DNA of 64,000 nucleotides from Coturnix japonica (GCF_001577835.2 NC_029542.1:210582-274581); one strand, 5' to 3'; positions 32,651-44,886 are shown, numbered from the stretch's first letter. Notes: generated by a model from the sequence alone, not told the origin. Numbers and translations are program-made.

Positions 32651-33180
32651 TGCCTGTCAGTGTTGACTGACATTTTAATAATGCGTTCATGAATATGCTT
32701 TTCCTTGTTGTTAACACTAATGAGGTCAGGGAGTTGAACCTGAAGATGCCTTCCAGGTCCTCTTCTCTGCATTAGCTTTGTTAGCAGGAAGGCAGAGATA
32801 AGCAGAATCTATTGGGATCCTGAATTGCCGCTGATGTGATCAGAATACTTGTTGCTAAGTGGGCCACACAAGTCACAAAACAACTCACCTGCTCATGCAC
32901 ACACATGCGGAATCATGCAAACATCTGTACCCACAGGCACTCACATAAATTCAGCACACAGGCTCTGTTGTTTCACACCAATACCCTTCTAATTACTCTG
33001 CACTGATATCATTTTCCTTTGCTGGATTCTTCCAGTATGTGAACCGATGTTCATCCACACTGACTTTTTCCTGGAAAATGCTTGGTTTTTTCTCTCTACG
33101 ACTCAAAAGACATCCATGACAATGAATGACAGAAGTGGGATTAAAAAGTTCAGCAAACCAACCACTACAAGGTCATCAAT
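32651..33180. other. Spacer upstream of keratin copy
   Basis: Matches 11,246-11,547 and 58,850-59,160. No gene. Confidence 0.5.
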
Positions 33181-33181
33181 C

Positions 33182-33356
33182 AAGATCATATCGGCGTGCG
33201 GGTTGGAAGGGACCTTAGAGATCGATCCACCCCCGGATCGCACTCTGTCGGAGCAGAGCGGCACTTCAGCACTTGCCCAACAGGGGATCGAACTCCGGCC
33301 CCCAGGGCAAGCGGCGTCTTTAACCATGCGCCATCCCCCGGGGCACCCAGGACACG
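33182..33356 (-). mobile_element. tRNA-derived SINE with CR1-like tail, copy 3
   Basis: Minus-strand copy of the element at 15,346: TGGCGCATGGTTAAAGAC (A-box region), CGGAGTTCGATCCCC (B box), AAGTGCTGAAGTGCCGCTC and the CR1-like end GGTCCCTTCCAACCCGCACG. It lies ~100 bp upstream of the TATA box at 33,454 and is missing from the matching site near 59,200. Confidence 0.75.
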
Positions 33357-33453
33357 TTATCATCATTACTGAGATATTCTGCAATCATGAAGGTTTGTTA
33401 GAAAATAATCACTACTGCAATTTGCCTCTGGAAAATGGGGCAGCATGTCCACC

Positions 33454-33519
33454 TATAAAAGACAGCTCACTCTTTGGCCGCCATCCACTCTCTCACCTCC
33501 TCCCTGTCTGGGAGCGCAG
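33454..33519 (+). promoter_or_regulatory. Keratin TATA box and untranslated exon 1
   Basis: TATAAAAG at 33,454-33,461, exon 1 ending at donor GCAG|GTGAGTG (GT 33,520-33,521). Closest match is the promoter at 59,307. Confidence 0.8.
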
Positions 33520-33874
33520 GTGAGTGTGAAACGCCTTTCTGTTCGCTTTGTTCTCCAAACAGAGCCGAGCTCCACATGAAACTTCAGATGCTATACAGCT
33601 CGGATCTCCTAACAGTGAAAAGGGAATTAGGAGAATGTTTGTCGTGGAGGACGTGGGCCGTAAGGAAGGTCAGGCATGCTTTGACAGAATCCCAGAGGTT
33701 TACTGGCTGTGTCAGAATGAACCAAGATCCTTGAACACTCCGAACTGCCTTCATATCTCAAAGCACTGCAGGCCACTTTGATTCCCTGTCATAGGCGTGA
33801 TGATAGGCTGCTCCTAATGCTTCCTCATGTTCTTTAGCCTCCCCTCTCGCCAGGTATACCTCTCATCCCTGAGA

Positions 33875-34168
33875 CATTCTTGCGGCAACCCAGTAGCAGC
33901 CCATGCCAGCCTGTGGGCCCAACCCTCGGCCAGATCTCAAGAGCCCCTGTGTTCAGCAGTCCAGAACTTCCACCATTGTCATCCACTCTCTCCCGTGGTG
34001 GTGACCCTGCCTGGCCCCATCTCAGCTCTTCCACGAACACCGCGGATCCTCCACCTCTCTCGTTGGCAGCATCCCTTCAGCTCTGAGGGTGTGCCCATCC
34101 ACCTCTGGGGCCTTGACCGCTCTGGCATTCCAACCTGCTACTGTGCAAGAAGGTGCAATCCCTGCTAA
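33875..34168 (+). pseudogene. Feather beta-keratin copy, scrambled (K6)
   Basis: Clearly a sister of the gene at 59,766: CAACCCAGTAGCAGCCCATGCCAG matches its CQPC start, and the end GAAGGTGCAATCCCTGCTAA matches RCNPC-stop. Along the exon single bases are missing or added about every 20-30 bp, the start reads ATT, and total length is 12 bp short. The acceptor CCAG (33,852-33,853), exon 1 and the TATA box are sound. The error pattern is typical of uncorrected long reads, so the true gene may be intact. I cannot tell from this sequence. Confidence 0.75.
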
Positions 34169-35645
34169 ATGTGGTGCAGGCAAGACCCCAAGGAATATGC
34201 AACATGCGCAATGGACGAGAATGTGTTGCTGTTCTGCTCTGCAAGTCAGACATGTGGGCAGCATTTTGGCTCTGTCAACATGGCGAAAGGCCCTACTGAT
34301 AGCTCCTCGTACTCACTCTTTCACTAAACATTTCTTGTTCTTTGCCTTTAGAGACCTCTGTTGTTAACCCCTAAAGATGAGCCTCCTGAGTGACCTGCTT
34401 CATCTCCCAAAAACTCTGGCGGGAGAAACAGGTCTTGGCAATGACGGAGACATAGAAAGGGGGAACGGATCCTTGTCGCTCCTGACTGTCGACTGTCTGC
34501 AGGCCTCTGCTTGGAGTGACAGCATTTCTCTCCTTAGACCTTAGACTCATTAAACACATTCTGCATCTCCCAGTTTTCCGTCTGGTTGTGTCGATTTTTT
34601 TACCCACATCCGCAGAGATGGCCGAAATTTAAAGCAATGCCCTTGTGAAGAAGCTTGGAGACTCCATCACTCCTCAAGTTAATGGAGGTCAGGCACACGC
34701 AGACATTCATTTTTTCAAGTACACGCTCTTGAGAAAGGAAACATGCTAGATGTCCCCACCAACAATTAACTACATCCCTGCCGTTCCTGTTTCTCCTTAC
34801 ACCAGATCCTCCTTGACCCTTGAGCATGTCAAGTGGGATTGGAAACTACAAATGACATCTTCATGAAGGACTCCTGCGACAGGGAATGTCCAGAAAGACA
34901 GAAGTCCACAGACTCCTGAGAAACCTGTTCCTGCTGTGTTGGGAGGGGCAGTGCTGGTGTTCCCAACAAAGCAATCTAGAACTGGAAGTGTATCGTTTCA
35001 AGGTATTGGCCTGTCCTATTGTACGTCCCATCACTTTGACTTGCCCTCATCACTGAGAGTACAGCTTCCGCCTTGTGTCCTAGCAGCCTGTTGCAGAGCT
35101 CCTGACCCTCCAACACATTTGCAAATTGCCTACTGTGCAGGGGCTCCCACAGGGTATTATGGTACCAGCTACAGAGGGCCATGTATTGGAGCCCCATCCC
35201 TCTGAAACTCAACACTTCCGTGGTGCAGGAAGGCCCAGGATACGTGACTCATGCCTCAAAACACTTCCCAGCTTCTCACTGATTTACTCCCAAAAAATTG
35301 AACAGTTTCTCCCAGCCAAACAATCTGGAAGATTTAAGTGCCCCATCCTTACCCCTTGCCACTGAAGACTTCTATCGAGACGCAAATATCCCCATCTCAG
35401 ATACACAGAATACAATACAGCAAGTATTCTCGCACAGCCCATGAAAAACTGTGTGTCCAGGAGATTAAGAAGGAATTTCCAAGTCAGGACTCTTCATCAT
35501 TTCATCCTCTCAAAAACAGACACATGCCTCTGAAAGATTGACCTGCAGATCTCTGTGCGCCACAGGTGGAAGCACGCTGCAGGGAGAGCTGAGGCCCCCT
35601 TCCCAGACTCCGCCTGCACCCCCAGCCACTCAGCCCCCCTCCCGG
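34169..35645. other. Keratin 3' UTR and spacer, noisy sequence
   Basis: 34,404-34,590 is the keratin 3' UTR with ATTAAA at 34,549-34,554. 34,977-35,640 matches 20,529-21,218 with frequent one-base gaps. No gene. Confidence 0.5.
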
Positions 35646-36776
35646 GATTGTTGCACGGCTGAGGAAGCTCCCTGCACCAGGGTGTCCTTCAACAGCCACA
35701 GAGGTACAAGCGTCAAGATTCGACTTCTGCACTGCAGGAGGGCGTATTTCCAGTGTGTGTCAGCCACGTGTGAAATACGCCGTTGTGCTGGGAACTGCTC
35801 TGCCTGATATGTACCAGCGGGCCTGGCCCTTTCTTCTGCTGACCACAAAAAGGCATCAAAGCTGAGTTGGTATCGTGCAGGAGTCTGTAAGTTTCCCTCC
35901 TCCACTGTGACTTGTCTTCTGCTGGGTAACCAGTGGCCCTCGCCATGGCATCTGGAAGAAAGGAACGAAGGAGCAGCTCTGCGAGAAGGCTCCAAGCCCG
36001 CCAGCACTGACGGATACAAAACAGTGTTTTTGTCCTGCAGAAAAAAGTATCTGAAACCTGGACATATCAAGTGTTGTGAGAGAGCCTGGCTGTAGGTCAA
36101 GCAGTTGCTTGTGCTGTCCCATGCTGAAGAACAGGGAACAAACCTTACTGCTTGAGGTTGGACGACCCATGAGCTATCTAGGAAAAGATAAGTCATCCTG
36201 CTCTACGATTCCAATCATCTGAAGCTCTTAAGGTCCCCAGTATACTCTAAACAGAGCTGGGGTGACAAATATAATCTCCTGTCTGATATATCTAGGAGAA
36301 TACTGGAGCCATGGCAGTGTTCACCAGGCATATCCCCTTAATGCTGAATGGGCTGAATTTAACGCCACTATTGGACTTGAACAGAATCTGCTTCTTTTGT
36401 AGTAAAAGCTGAAATGTGGGATTGCACACACACATGGCATTCAATCTCTTGTGTGCAGCAGATGGTCCAGTAAAGAGAAAGGCAAGAGATTGAGAAGAAA
36501 AAAAAAGTGGAGAAAACAAGAGAGGCTGGGTCCCTCTTATGTATCTCCTCCAATCATTTCCAACAGCAGCAGACATCTATGAGAGAACTGGTGCAAAAAC
36601 CCACATATGTCCATCAATATTTGCCCAAAGCTTTTTTACTCAGCGAGCTGTTTGCCACAAAGCCTCTGGCTGTGCGTGAGCAATCCTGGGGCGATGATGG
36701 ATTCCTTGATTAAAGCCAAGACTTACCCAGCAGTTGTCCCAGGAAGACAGTGACGACGAGATAGCCTTGGTCGCAT
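35646..36776 (-). pseudogene. TCR V segment, family 2, scrambled
   Basis: Same layout as 21,219-22,411. Recombination signal at 35,684-35,646 with an exact 23-bp spacer (CACCCTG ... GCAACAATC), V exon 35,685-35,951 (267 nt against 289), leader exon 36,727-36,776 (50 nt against 49). The signal, splice sites and leader ATG are kept, but scattered one-base losses break the frame. The damage resembles sequencing error more than natural decay, so function is undecided. Confidence 0.75.
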
Positions 36777-38218
36777 GCTGAGACCGACCCTTCTGTTTGC
36801 TGAGTGAAGAAAAGGCAGAAAATCCACCTTCCCAGCCCAAGATGAGCACAGCGCCCGGCAAATGACTCTGCGGCTCCACAGGCGGGTGCACACTGCCATC
36901 TAGCAACACCCACAAGGTAACATCACCATTTCTCTTGATAATCCTTAAGCACAGAGCCAAGTGCTGTTCTCCTGCTCTGTGGCTAATGAGGATTGCAGTT
37001 CCCCAGTGGAAGCAACACACCTTCACCCGGGCTTCACAAGGACTCCCACAATCACACAGCCATCTAGTGTTAGCAAGTCTCAGCACATTGCAATTTCTCT
37101 GCCTGTAGCCTGGCTTCTTTTACCCGCTCGTGGTATCAATCGTTACTGCATGTGGTTTGTTCAAGAAGGAGGTGTGCTGTCTCCCACTCCTCTCACACAC
37201 TTCCCCACACTTGGCTGATCCCCCAGAATTACCATGGATCTCAGCCTGCCTCAACCTCCCCTCCAGGCTTTGTGTTCTTCCCTTACGCACCTCTGTCCAA
37301 ATCAAAATCCCTTTCTCCCAGTCACTCATTTATCCTGCATGCATCATTAGATTTGTTTTGGCCACGGCAATCCAGACCCCTGCACAAGCAATCTCTGCAT
37401 CTGTCTGCCTCATTGACCTTGGTGCACTCCCACATGAGAATAGAGACACAAGTTTCAGTGTACACAAGCAAGCAGGACTTACAGAGAACACAGTATGGTG
37501 CTGTGAGTGGTCCAGCGCATAGGTCTTATCGCCAGCAGTGACTGTCCTGGATATTTGTGTCTCCTCTCTCAGTGTCATCCTATCCATCTCTCACCACCAA
37601 TTTCCCACACCTCTTGAACCTTTTCCATATGAAAGCCTTCAGATTGTCTTGAGATTTCACAGCTTCTCCAAGTGCATCCTTAATATTTGTTTCAGCTTGT
37701 AACTGTTCTCACAAAGTCTATATCACTCACTACAAACAAATAGTCTGTAGTCCCTAATGGCCAAGAAGTTACAGGCCAGTAAGAGTTCGGTGTTTCCCTG
37801 CCTGTCTCCCCCTTTTGCTTACTTATGTCATCTGTGCTTTGGCTACCAGACGTCCTTGACTTTACTTTTGAACTGATGAAGGGACTGACCACAGCCAGCA
37901 TAAGTCCAGTATGCCCCACAGTCCAAACACACCTTACACGAGGGCCCTGCTGAAAATACACTCTCAAACCTGCAGAGGACCTGCAATCCTGTCAAACAAC
38001 TCATAAGTCTCTAAACAGAAACGCACTCGTGGGACCATTGAAGGTTTGTGACCTCGACAATGCCGCGCTCATGAGGTGTGCAGCTGAATGCCTTACTCCG
38101 AGGATGCCAGCATGCGAGGGACAATTCCTCCAGTCAGCACTGTAACTCGGGAAGGCCCCAGCGGAGACGCACCGCCCCCTGCGGGTCCCGACGCACTGTG
38201 TCCCCGCACGCCCAAAGC
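36777..38218. other. Spacer between V segments, noisy sequence
   Basis: Matches 22,412-23,790 with dense small indels. No gene. Confidence 0.5.
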
Positions 38219-38452
38219 GGTTTGTGCTCAGCCGCAAGCCCCGGCTCCTCTCCACCGTGTGCCAAGACGCAGTATACACCGCCTCTCCCCCGAGCCGCGC
38301 CGGGACAGCAAAGGCGCTGGAGCGGCGGTCTCCGACACTGACAGCCGCCCCACCGGGTCCAGCACCTCCTTGGACCTATAACGGCGCTGACGAGGAATGC
38401 CGCCTCTGCCTGGGAGCTGACGTACCACTGGATTAATATCCGAGCTGTATAA
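38219..38452 (-). pseudogene. TCR V segment, family 1, cut by assembly gap
   Basis: Nonamer GCACAAACC (38,227-38,219) and heptamer CACGGTG (38,259-38,253) precede the 3' two thirds of a V exon (38,260-38,452) that is closest to the one at 7718. One-base indels interrupt it, and the N run removes framework 1 and the leader. Probably a real V segment, poorly sequenced. Confidence 0.75.
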
Positions 38453-38477
38453 NNNNNNNNNNNNNNNNNNNNNNNNN
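38453..38477. other. Assembly gap (25 N)
   Basis: Joins the middle of a family-1 V exon directly to the 3' flank of a family-2 V segment. In the other copies these are separated by a leader, a GC-rich block and spacer, so several kilobases may be absent. Confidence 0.95.
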
Positions 38478-38523
38478 TTCCCCAGAGCTCCGCCTTGTAC
38501 AGATACAGCCCCTCCCTCCCCGG

Positions 38524-38562
38524 GGTTGTTGCACGGCTGAGGAAGCCCCCTGCACCAGGGTG
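38524..38562 (-). promoter_or_regulatory. 23-spacer recombination signal of V segment
   Basis: Minus strand: heptamer CACCCTG (38,562-38,556), 23-bp spacer, nonamer GCAACAACC (38,532-38,524). Confidence 0.72.
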
Positions 38563-39700
38563 TCCTTCACAGCACAGAGGTACAAGGTGCTGTCAGAGAG
38601 TTCGACTTCTGCCAGCTGCAGGAGGCTGTATTTCGCAGTGGTGTTCAGCCACGAGGTGAAACGGCCGTTTTGTTTGGTGCCTGCTGTTGGCTGATATGTG
38701 ACCAGCTGTGGGGCCTGGCCTTTCTTCTGCTGGTACCAAAACAAGCCATAAATACTGGAGGTTTGGTATGTGCAGGAGGTCTGGAAGGTGTTTCCCTCCT
38801 CCACTGTGACTTGTTGTTCTTGCTGGGTGACAATGGTCTGCCCCATGGCATCTGGAAGAAGAAAGCGAAGTTAAGCAGCTTTGCACGGAAGGATCCAGTA
38901 TTCCAACACCAAATTCACTTCAGTGTGAGTGAAGGCTCCCTGTCTTTTGTCCTGCAGAAAGGTGTTGAGGCCTGGACATAGCAAGGTGGTACTGGAAGGA
39001 GCTCTGTGACCCAAAGCAGACCCTGTGCTGTGCCCTTGCTGAGAAGAATGGTGAACAACCAGTTCTAACTCTGCAGGTTGAAGGTCCCACAAAACTATTG
39101 GGAAAAGATGCATCCTGCTTCTGCATCTCTGCCATCTTGGAGAGCTCCTAAGTCCCTCAATATACTCTAAGCTGAGCTGGGGGGTGACAAGTGTGATCTC
39201 TGTCTGCGCTGTTAACCAGGAGAATACTGGAGGCCATGGTCATTTTGCACCAGGCAGCATCTGTTTAATGATGATGGACTGAGATGTTTGATGTCACTAT
39301 TGTGACTTAGACAGAATCTGCTTCTTTCTGTGGGAAAGGCTGAAATGTGGGACTGCAGAGATGTCTGCGATCTCTGGGGTGGCAGCAAATGAGCCAGAAG
39401 AGAAAGGCAGAGATAGAAAAATATAAGCAGAAGAAAGCTGAAGAGGGTCCTGAAGTCTCTCTTATGTATCTTCCCTCATCATTTCCAACAGCAGCAGAAT
39501 CTTGAGAGGACTGGTTCAAAACCATGTTTGTCTACCATTGTTTGCCCAAGGCTTATTTTTACTCAGGAGCTGTTTGCCACAAAGACCCGGTGAGGCTGGT
39601 GAGCACTTCCTGGGGAGAAGATGGATGTCTTGATTAAAAGCCGGAACTTACCTAGCAGTTGTCCCAGGAAGGCAGTGAGGATGAGATAGCTGCGGTGCAT
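38563..39700 (-). CDS. T-cell receptor alpha/delta V segment, family 2
   Basis: Leader exon 39,652-39,700 (49 nt) encodes [16 protein letters not shown] with donor AG|GTAAGT; V exon 38,563-38,851 follows acceptor TTCTTCCAG; intron 800 bp. The protein reads [17 protein letters not shown], Cys (QTSCTY), [34 protein letters not shown]. It differs from the 21,258 segment mostly in the CDR1 region (SSIYG for SNFDA). No frame break, full splice sites and signal, so it looks usable. The N gap begins ~85 bp beyond the signal. Confidence 0.87.
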
Positions 39701-40280
39701 GCTGAGATCGACCCTTCTGTTTGCTGAGTGAGAAAGAGGCAGAAAACCACCTCCCAGCCTAAGAGCTGCCGGAAATGACTCTGCTGGCTCCACAGGCAGG
39801 GCGCTCACTGCCATTAGCAACACCCACAGCTAACACCACTATTTTTCTTATAATCCTTAAGCACAGAGGAAAGCCCTATTCCTCCTCTCTGGCTGACAAG
39901 CATTGCAGTTCCCCAGTGGAAACATACTTTCATCCACTGGCTTTACAAGGACTCCCACAATCTCACAGCCACATCCAATACCCCTGCCTGGAGCCTGGTT
40001 TCTACACAGCATATGGCTCTCCTCCTTTGCTTAGGATAGGCTATTCTGTTGTTCACTGGCCATCAGATGAGTGCAGCCACCCACTCCTCTCACACACATC
40101 CCCCTGTTTGTGCTGTTCCCTCAGACATTAAATGGGACCTCAGCCTGCCAAACCTCCACTCCCAGGCTTTGCGATTCCTTACTCACATCTGTCCCAGACT
40201 TTAATACTCTTTCCTCCCAGTCACTGGTTTACTCCTGATGTGCTTCGAATGTGGTTTTGGTCTCTGGCAGCCAGATCTCT
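39701..40280. other. Family-2 V 5' flank
   Basis: Matches 22,412-22,980 and 15,553-16,010. Stops at the 100-N gap at a point that lies 0.6-0.9 kb before a family-1 V segment in the other copies. Confidence 0.6.
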
Positions 40281-40380
40281 NNNNNNNNNNNNNNNNNNNN
40301 NNNNNNNNNNNNNNNNNNNNNNNNNNNNNNNNNNNNNNNNNNNNNNNNNNNNNNNNNNNNNNNNNNNNNNNNNNNNNNNN
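40281..40380. other. Assembly gap (100 N)
   Basis: The left side matches 16,000 and 22,970; the right side matches 17,775. Between those points in the 16-18 kb copy lies a family-1 V segment with leader. Confidence 0.95.
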
Positions 40381-40830
40381 CGATAGCGGGGTTTGTGCTC
40401 TGCATGATTGCTGACAGCGTAGCAGGGCACTGCGGTTGTAGGCGAGAGAGCTGAGAAAAAGCTGCGAAAGCCCCTTGGTACAGGAGAAAGCAGCTGCCCG
40501 CCTACAGCGTCCCCAGAGAGAAGGGCAGCCGAGAGCTCACACAGTGGCATGGGACGGCTCGAGCAGTGCAACGCTTCTGAGCCTTTGTCGCCCGTCTGTG
40601 CCCAAGGAGCTGCGGGAACGGGTCGTGTACTCCGGGTTCCGCAGCTCCTGCTGCCCTTGGTGCTGATGTTGCTGCTCGAGGAGCCCCAGAAAGGCCGGCA
40701 GCGTCACCGGGACAGACGGCTGGGAACGTGCAGCAACCGGCTTTGACTTCTGCTTTTTGACCTCTGTTCCGATAGTGAGACGGGGACACTCCTATATATA
40801 CTATATATATGTATGTGTGTGTATATATGC
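40381..40830. promoter_or_regulatory. GC-rich block 5' of a missing V segment, plus (AT)n
   Basis: Matches 17,775-18,265 including the TATATATACTATATATATG run at about 40,795. It is the 5' flank of a family-1 V segment whose body falls in the N gap. Confidence 0.6.
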
Positions 40831-41405
40831 TTATAAGGCACTTCATCCAGTCACATAGAGCATTAATGGAAATTCAAAGACTACTGGTCCAGCACTCATC
40901 CCTCAGAAGCCCCATTATAGATTCCTGTTCCCAGCTGTACTCTGAATAACAGTCACAGCAGTTATAGCCCAGCAGATCATCTAGTTTTTCACCTACATTA
41001 TTATGCATTAACCCAAGCCATAACTCACCTATTTGATTGTGAGGGGACTATACAACAGGCAGTGAATGTGGTCATGCCAAAATCTAGGCACATAACATTC
41101 ACTATCCTTGATTTTTTCACCGTCTCCTGAGCAGTGTACAGGATGCACTGATGTTGCTCAGACATTATTTGCCCTCTGCACAAACGCACTGACTGCTGCG
41201 GGAAAGGGAAAGGATCCTACACTACTCTGCACTACAGAAACAGGACAGAGCAGGCCTCGTTCACAGCTCTGATGCCATCTGGATTTGCCTGTTCATGTCT
41301 TTGTTAGAACCTTTTTTAGCCTTCATAATACTCTTATCTCTGGGACAGAAAAAAAAGAGGCAAAAGAGCCAAGCAGGATTGTCCTGGGAGCACTTTGAGG
41401 TGGAA
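40831..41405. other. V 5' flank with empty CR1 site
   Basis: Matches 18,290-18,552 joined to 20,163-20,500. The single ACATTCAC at 41,095-41,102 is the uninserted target of the CR1 at 18,545. Noisy sequence; no gene. Confidence 0.65.
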
Positions 41406-43870
41406 TAAGGTCACACCCAGGAGCTGTGCCACTTGCCAGAATGCCTCCAAGTAGTGGAGTTCAGCATGACACCATTTTCCTTTGCAGGACTCTTCCAGCA
41501 CAAGAGCTGAATCTTCGGCCCAAATGGATTTGTATTGCCCAGAAATACCCGAGTCTCCATTCTAGCCACTCCTAAGTTGCCTTCAGCAAGGACTGAGCAT
41601 AGCACTAAGCCAGAAATGAAATTGAACAGCATAGGAAAACAACGAGGCCTACATCTGCAATGTTTTGAACAGAGGTGGAGCTTCTCAGAAAATATTACTG
41701 CTGTCTTTTCTCCTCAGTGATCTCTGTTAGAATGCCTCAAAGCCAGCCTGAAGTGACCTCCTTTCCCCTCTACACTTCTTGGCCAGGAAATGAGGGCCCC
41801 GTGGCAACACTGTTGTAGGAATGAAACTTGTTTCTTCCTGCTGCACCGCACACTTGAAGGCCACTCTTGGAGTGATTTTATTTCCTTCTTCAGGCAAACT
41901 GAACATATGCTATATCCTTTAGTGTGTCCTTCCCTGCTTTTGTGGAAGAAGAGTGGCTTCTACTAAATCCAGCAACAGTGGCAAAAGATAACTGGACATA
42001 GCAGTGGTTCTCCCTGGATGATAAAAACAAGTACAAGTAATGTATTCAAAGGAAAGCTTAAATTTGGCAACTGCCAAACCATTTTGCCTAGGCTTGTTTT
42101 TTTAATTGAATCATTTCCAAAGGATAAGCAAGTGTGCTTTTCTCTCTGTAGGGTGATGCATAAAATAGGGATAACTGGGAATCCCCTGCGAGTCCCATCG
42201 CACGCTCATCGCTCGCACATCGCTGCAACCAAAATGTTTTGCTTCAAGCCAAGCCTCAGGCAGAGGAGAAGGGTGCGCTGGGAGGTCTGCTGGTGAGACT
42301 GAAGTTAGGAGGATGAAATTGCAGGGTTGGAATTTCAACACTGCTGGCATGTGAGAGGTGCGATGCAATCACACAGGCAGCTCCTTCAGCACGTAGTGCC
42401 TTTCCTGACTCCAATTGAGTCCCCAAGATGAGGAAGTTCGCACAGGTTTCCCGCTATGCGCCTTAACTTTCTTACCCAGTTTCGTGCTGAGAGCTCAAAA
42501 CCTGCCAGCTCACACTTCTGCCAGGCCACTCCTGTTCCTTTTTTTTTGTTTTTTTTTCTTGTTAAAAAAAAGCACAGGTGTCCCACAGACTCATCTCCAT
42601 CACCCTGCTGAAATGCAGGGAATCAGCGGAATCGTAAGCATACTCTGAGGGGTAGAGCAAACCACACAAAAGTCTGTGACTCCATCACCTTCGTCTCCAC
42701 ACAGGCTAAGGAAACGCTAAACCCTACAATGCTCTTGATTTGGTCTCATTTGTAAGAGCTTGTTTCTCATCCTTTAAGAATCCTATCTAAAACCCATGGG
42801 AATTGGTGGTATGAATGGAAAGGCACAGGTGGAAAATGCCCTTCTGAAGAGTAAAAGGCAGAGGGAGCAGGGAGAACTATGAAAGATAATGCCGATGTCA
42901 GAACATATGATAAAAGCAAAGCATTTAGGAAAATGAAGGAAAGAGGGAACAATCAAGTTCCTCGTCCCAAGACCGGCTACCAAACCAGACCCCAGAACAC
43001 AGGCTAAAATGGCCAATGAAAATTATCTCCTGGCAGTACGCAATATATCAGTACAATATATGTAAAGCAAAGAGCAACACTGGGAGGAAGCGTAGACATT
43101 CTAGATTCCGAGATGACTGTGGACTTTTCCCTTTCAACCTGGGAAACACTTATAAATTCTCGCCATATGTACAAAAGAAATCCTCCACTTTGGAATACAA
43201 TGTTATATCAGATTCTCCCAATGAAGATGAATTGCTAAGGAAGATAGAGACTGGGATCCTTCAGGTGCCTTTCACTGTCCAACATCTGACAAAGGGAGAA
43301 GTTCATTCTCATTAAGTTTAGGGGAGGCATGGAAAGATACATGACAAACAGGAACGCAGGTGCCACCTGGGGTGGTCTGTTAAAGCCCAAAAGAATCAAT
43401 TTGATTCACCTGATCTCCTGCTCTCTTTTGTCATGGCCTCTACCATTTTCTGGTTCACTGCTGTTTTGTTGAAGCCATTGCCCCTCAGATGCCAGGGCAT
43501 CATCACATCCCTCCTACTGGTCTCTCTAGGAATTCCCTTCTCTCCCAATTTGACTGCATTCTCTGACAAACAGCCCCCTCTGAAAAATAAAGGCTACATC
43601 AATGCACGTCACTAAAGAGACAAGCACACATAGAAACAAAAAGCACGTATACTTCAGGTACATGTGTTGCACTCATCAGTCCATGCTTAAGCGCTAATCA
43701 CATGGATGCCAGAGGCATGGGCCTGAGGCAATGGGGAAGCTGACTGGAGGAGCGACACCTGGGGAACCTTTCTGGGCATGGGGCAAAGCATTGGCCAGTC
43801 GCTCTGAGCACGAACAGGGCTCCAGATGAGCTGCCAGCACAATTTGCAGATGTGCAGGGATGACTCAGTG
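41406..43870. other. Largely single-copy intergenic sequence
   Basis: 41,406-42,700 has no clear partner elsewhere in the window and no domain I recognise. 42,700-43,420 matches 25,500-25,860 and 47,880-48,500. 43,430-43,760 matches 27,450-27,720. No gene. Confidence 0.4.
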
Positions 43871-44500
43871 AGAGGGGTCCAAAGAGGTAATGCAATTTAT
43901 CCAGAGGAAAACATGATGAGAAAGAGAATTGAATCCCAGCAATCCAGCTCACGTGCCATAGCATCCAATCACATAAGCCCACTGGAACAAGATGGGATGG
44001 AGAAAAAGAGGAAGACACGTCAAATGCATATGCAGGGTAGCCCCAGACAGCATCACTTGACTGAGCTGGATCCATTAGTCCTCTGCCATCACTGATTCAG
44101 TCCTGGTCCACAAACACTGAGGTTTCTCAATCCGAGCACTCAGAAGAAATCTCCTTGAGGGAATGTGTGTGGCATAATCCAGGAAATGAACAAGCAGAAT
44201 TAACGGAAGGAGCCTCACAGCTCATGCCATTGGCTGTTTTCCACTCATCACGAGCACCTTAGAAAATTGTCACTTCCATGTAGGCAATGCCCGGGCCTGG
44301 GGCAGTGCAGGGTCTTGTTTGTGGACGGCACTTCAAAGAAACCTTCATTAGAGAGTGGGCACATCATAAATCTGAAAATGAAAAGGTAGCACTGCAGGAA
44401 ATAAAAAAACAGCCCATATAATGAGAAAGGATAGCTTGCATTCAAGGTTAGCTGGTCAGAAAATTATGGCATGCATCAACTGGACCTCTGGACCTGCAGG
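43871..44500. other. Spacer and distal keratin promoter
   Basis: 43,880-44,310 matches 3170-3560 and 61,500-61,940. From 44,330 (ACTTCAAAGAAACC) the conserved keratin promoter begins, as at 27,890. Confidence 0.5.
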
Positions 44501-44513
44501 GATGAAGGACCAT

Positions 44514-44580
44514 TATAAAAGGCAGCCTAGTTCCATACTTTGCCATGCACCTGTGTTGCCTTCTCCTCATTGGGAACCAG
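44514..44580 (+). promoter_or_regulatory. Keratin TATA box and untranslated exon 1
   Basis: TATAAAAG at 44,514-44,521; exon 1 ends at donor CCAG|GTAATTG (GT 44,581-44,582), a slightly weaker donor than in the sister genes. Confidence 0.85.
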
Positions 44581-44886
44581 GTAATTGTGAAGCCCTCTCT
44601 TCTTCTCTTGCCTGAACAGAAACATTATGAGATAGTTGAGTTTTATGCTATGGGAGACCATGGAGGAGATGACGTCTGCTGAGACAGTGCTTGGGACACA
44701 GCTTACATAGCTTTAGACAGATACATACTTGACATAATGAAGCCATCTGACTTTCTCAGCCTTCTCCTCCATCCATAGTAGTTTCCCTGGCTCCTTTCTG
44801 AGAGACTACCCAGGCTGTTCCTCATGTACCCTCATGCTTTACTTCCTTCTCTTCCTCTCTCCTAGGCATACCTGCAGTCCTAGGCC

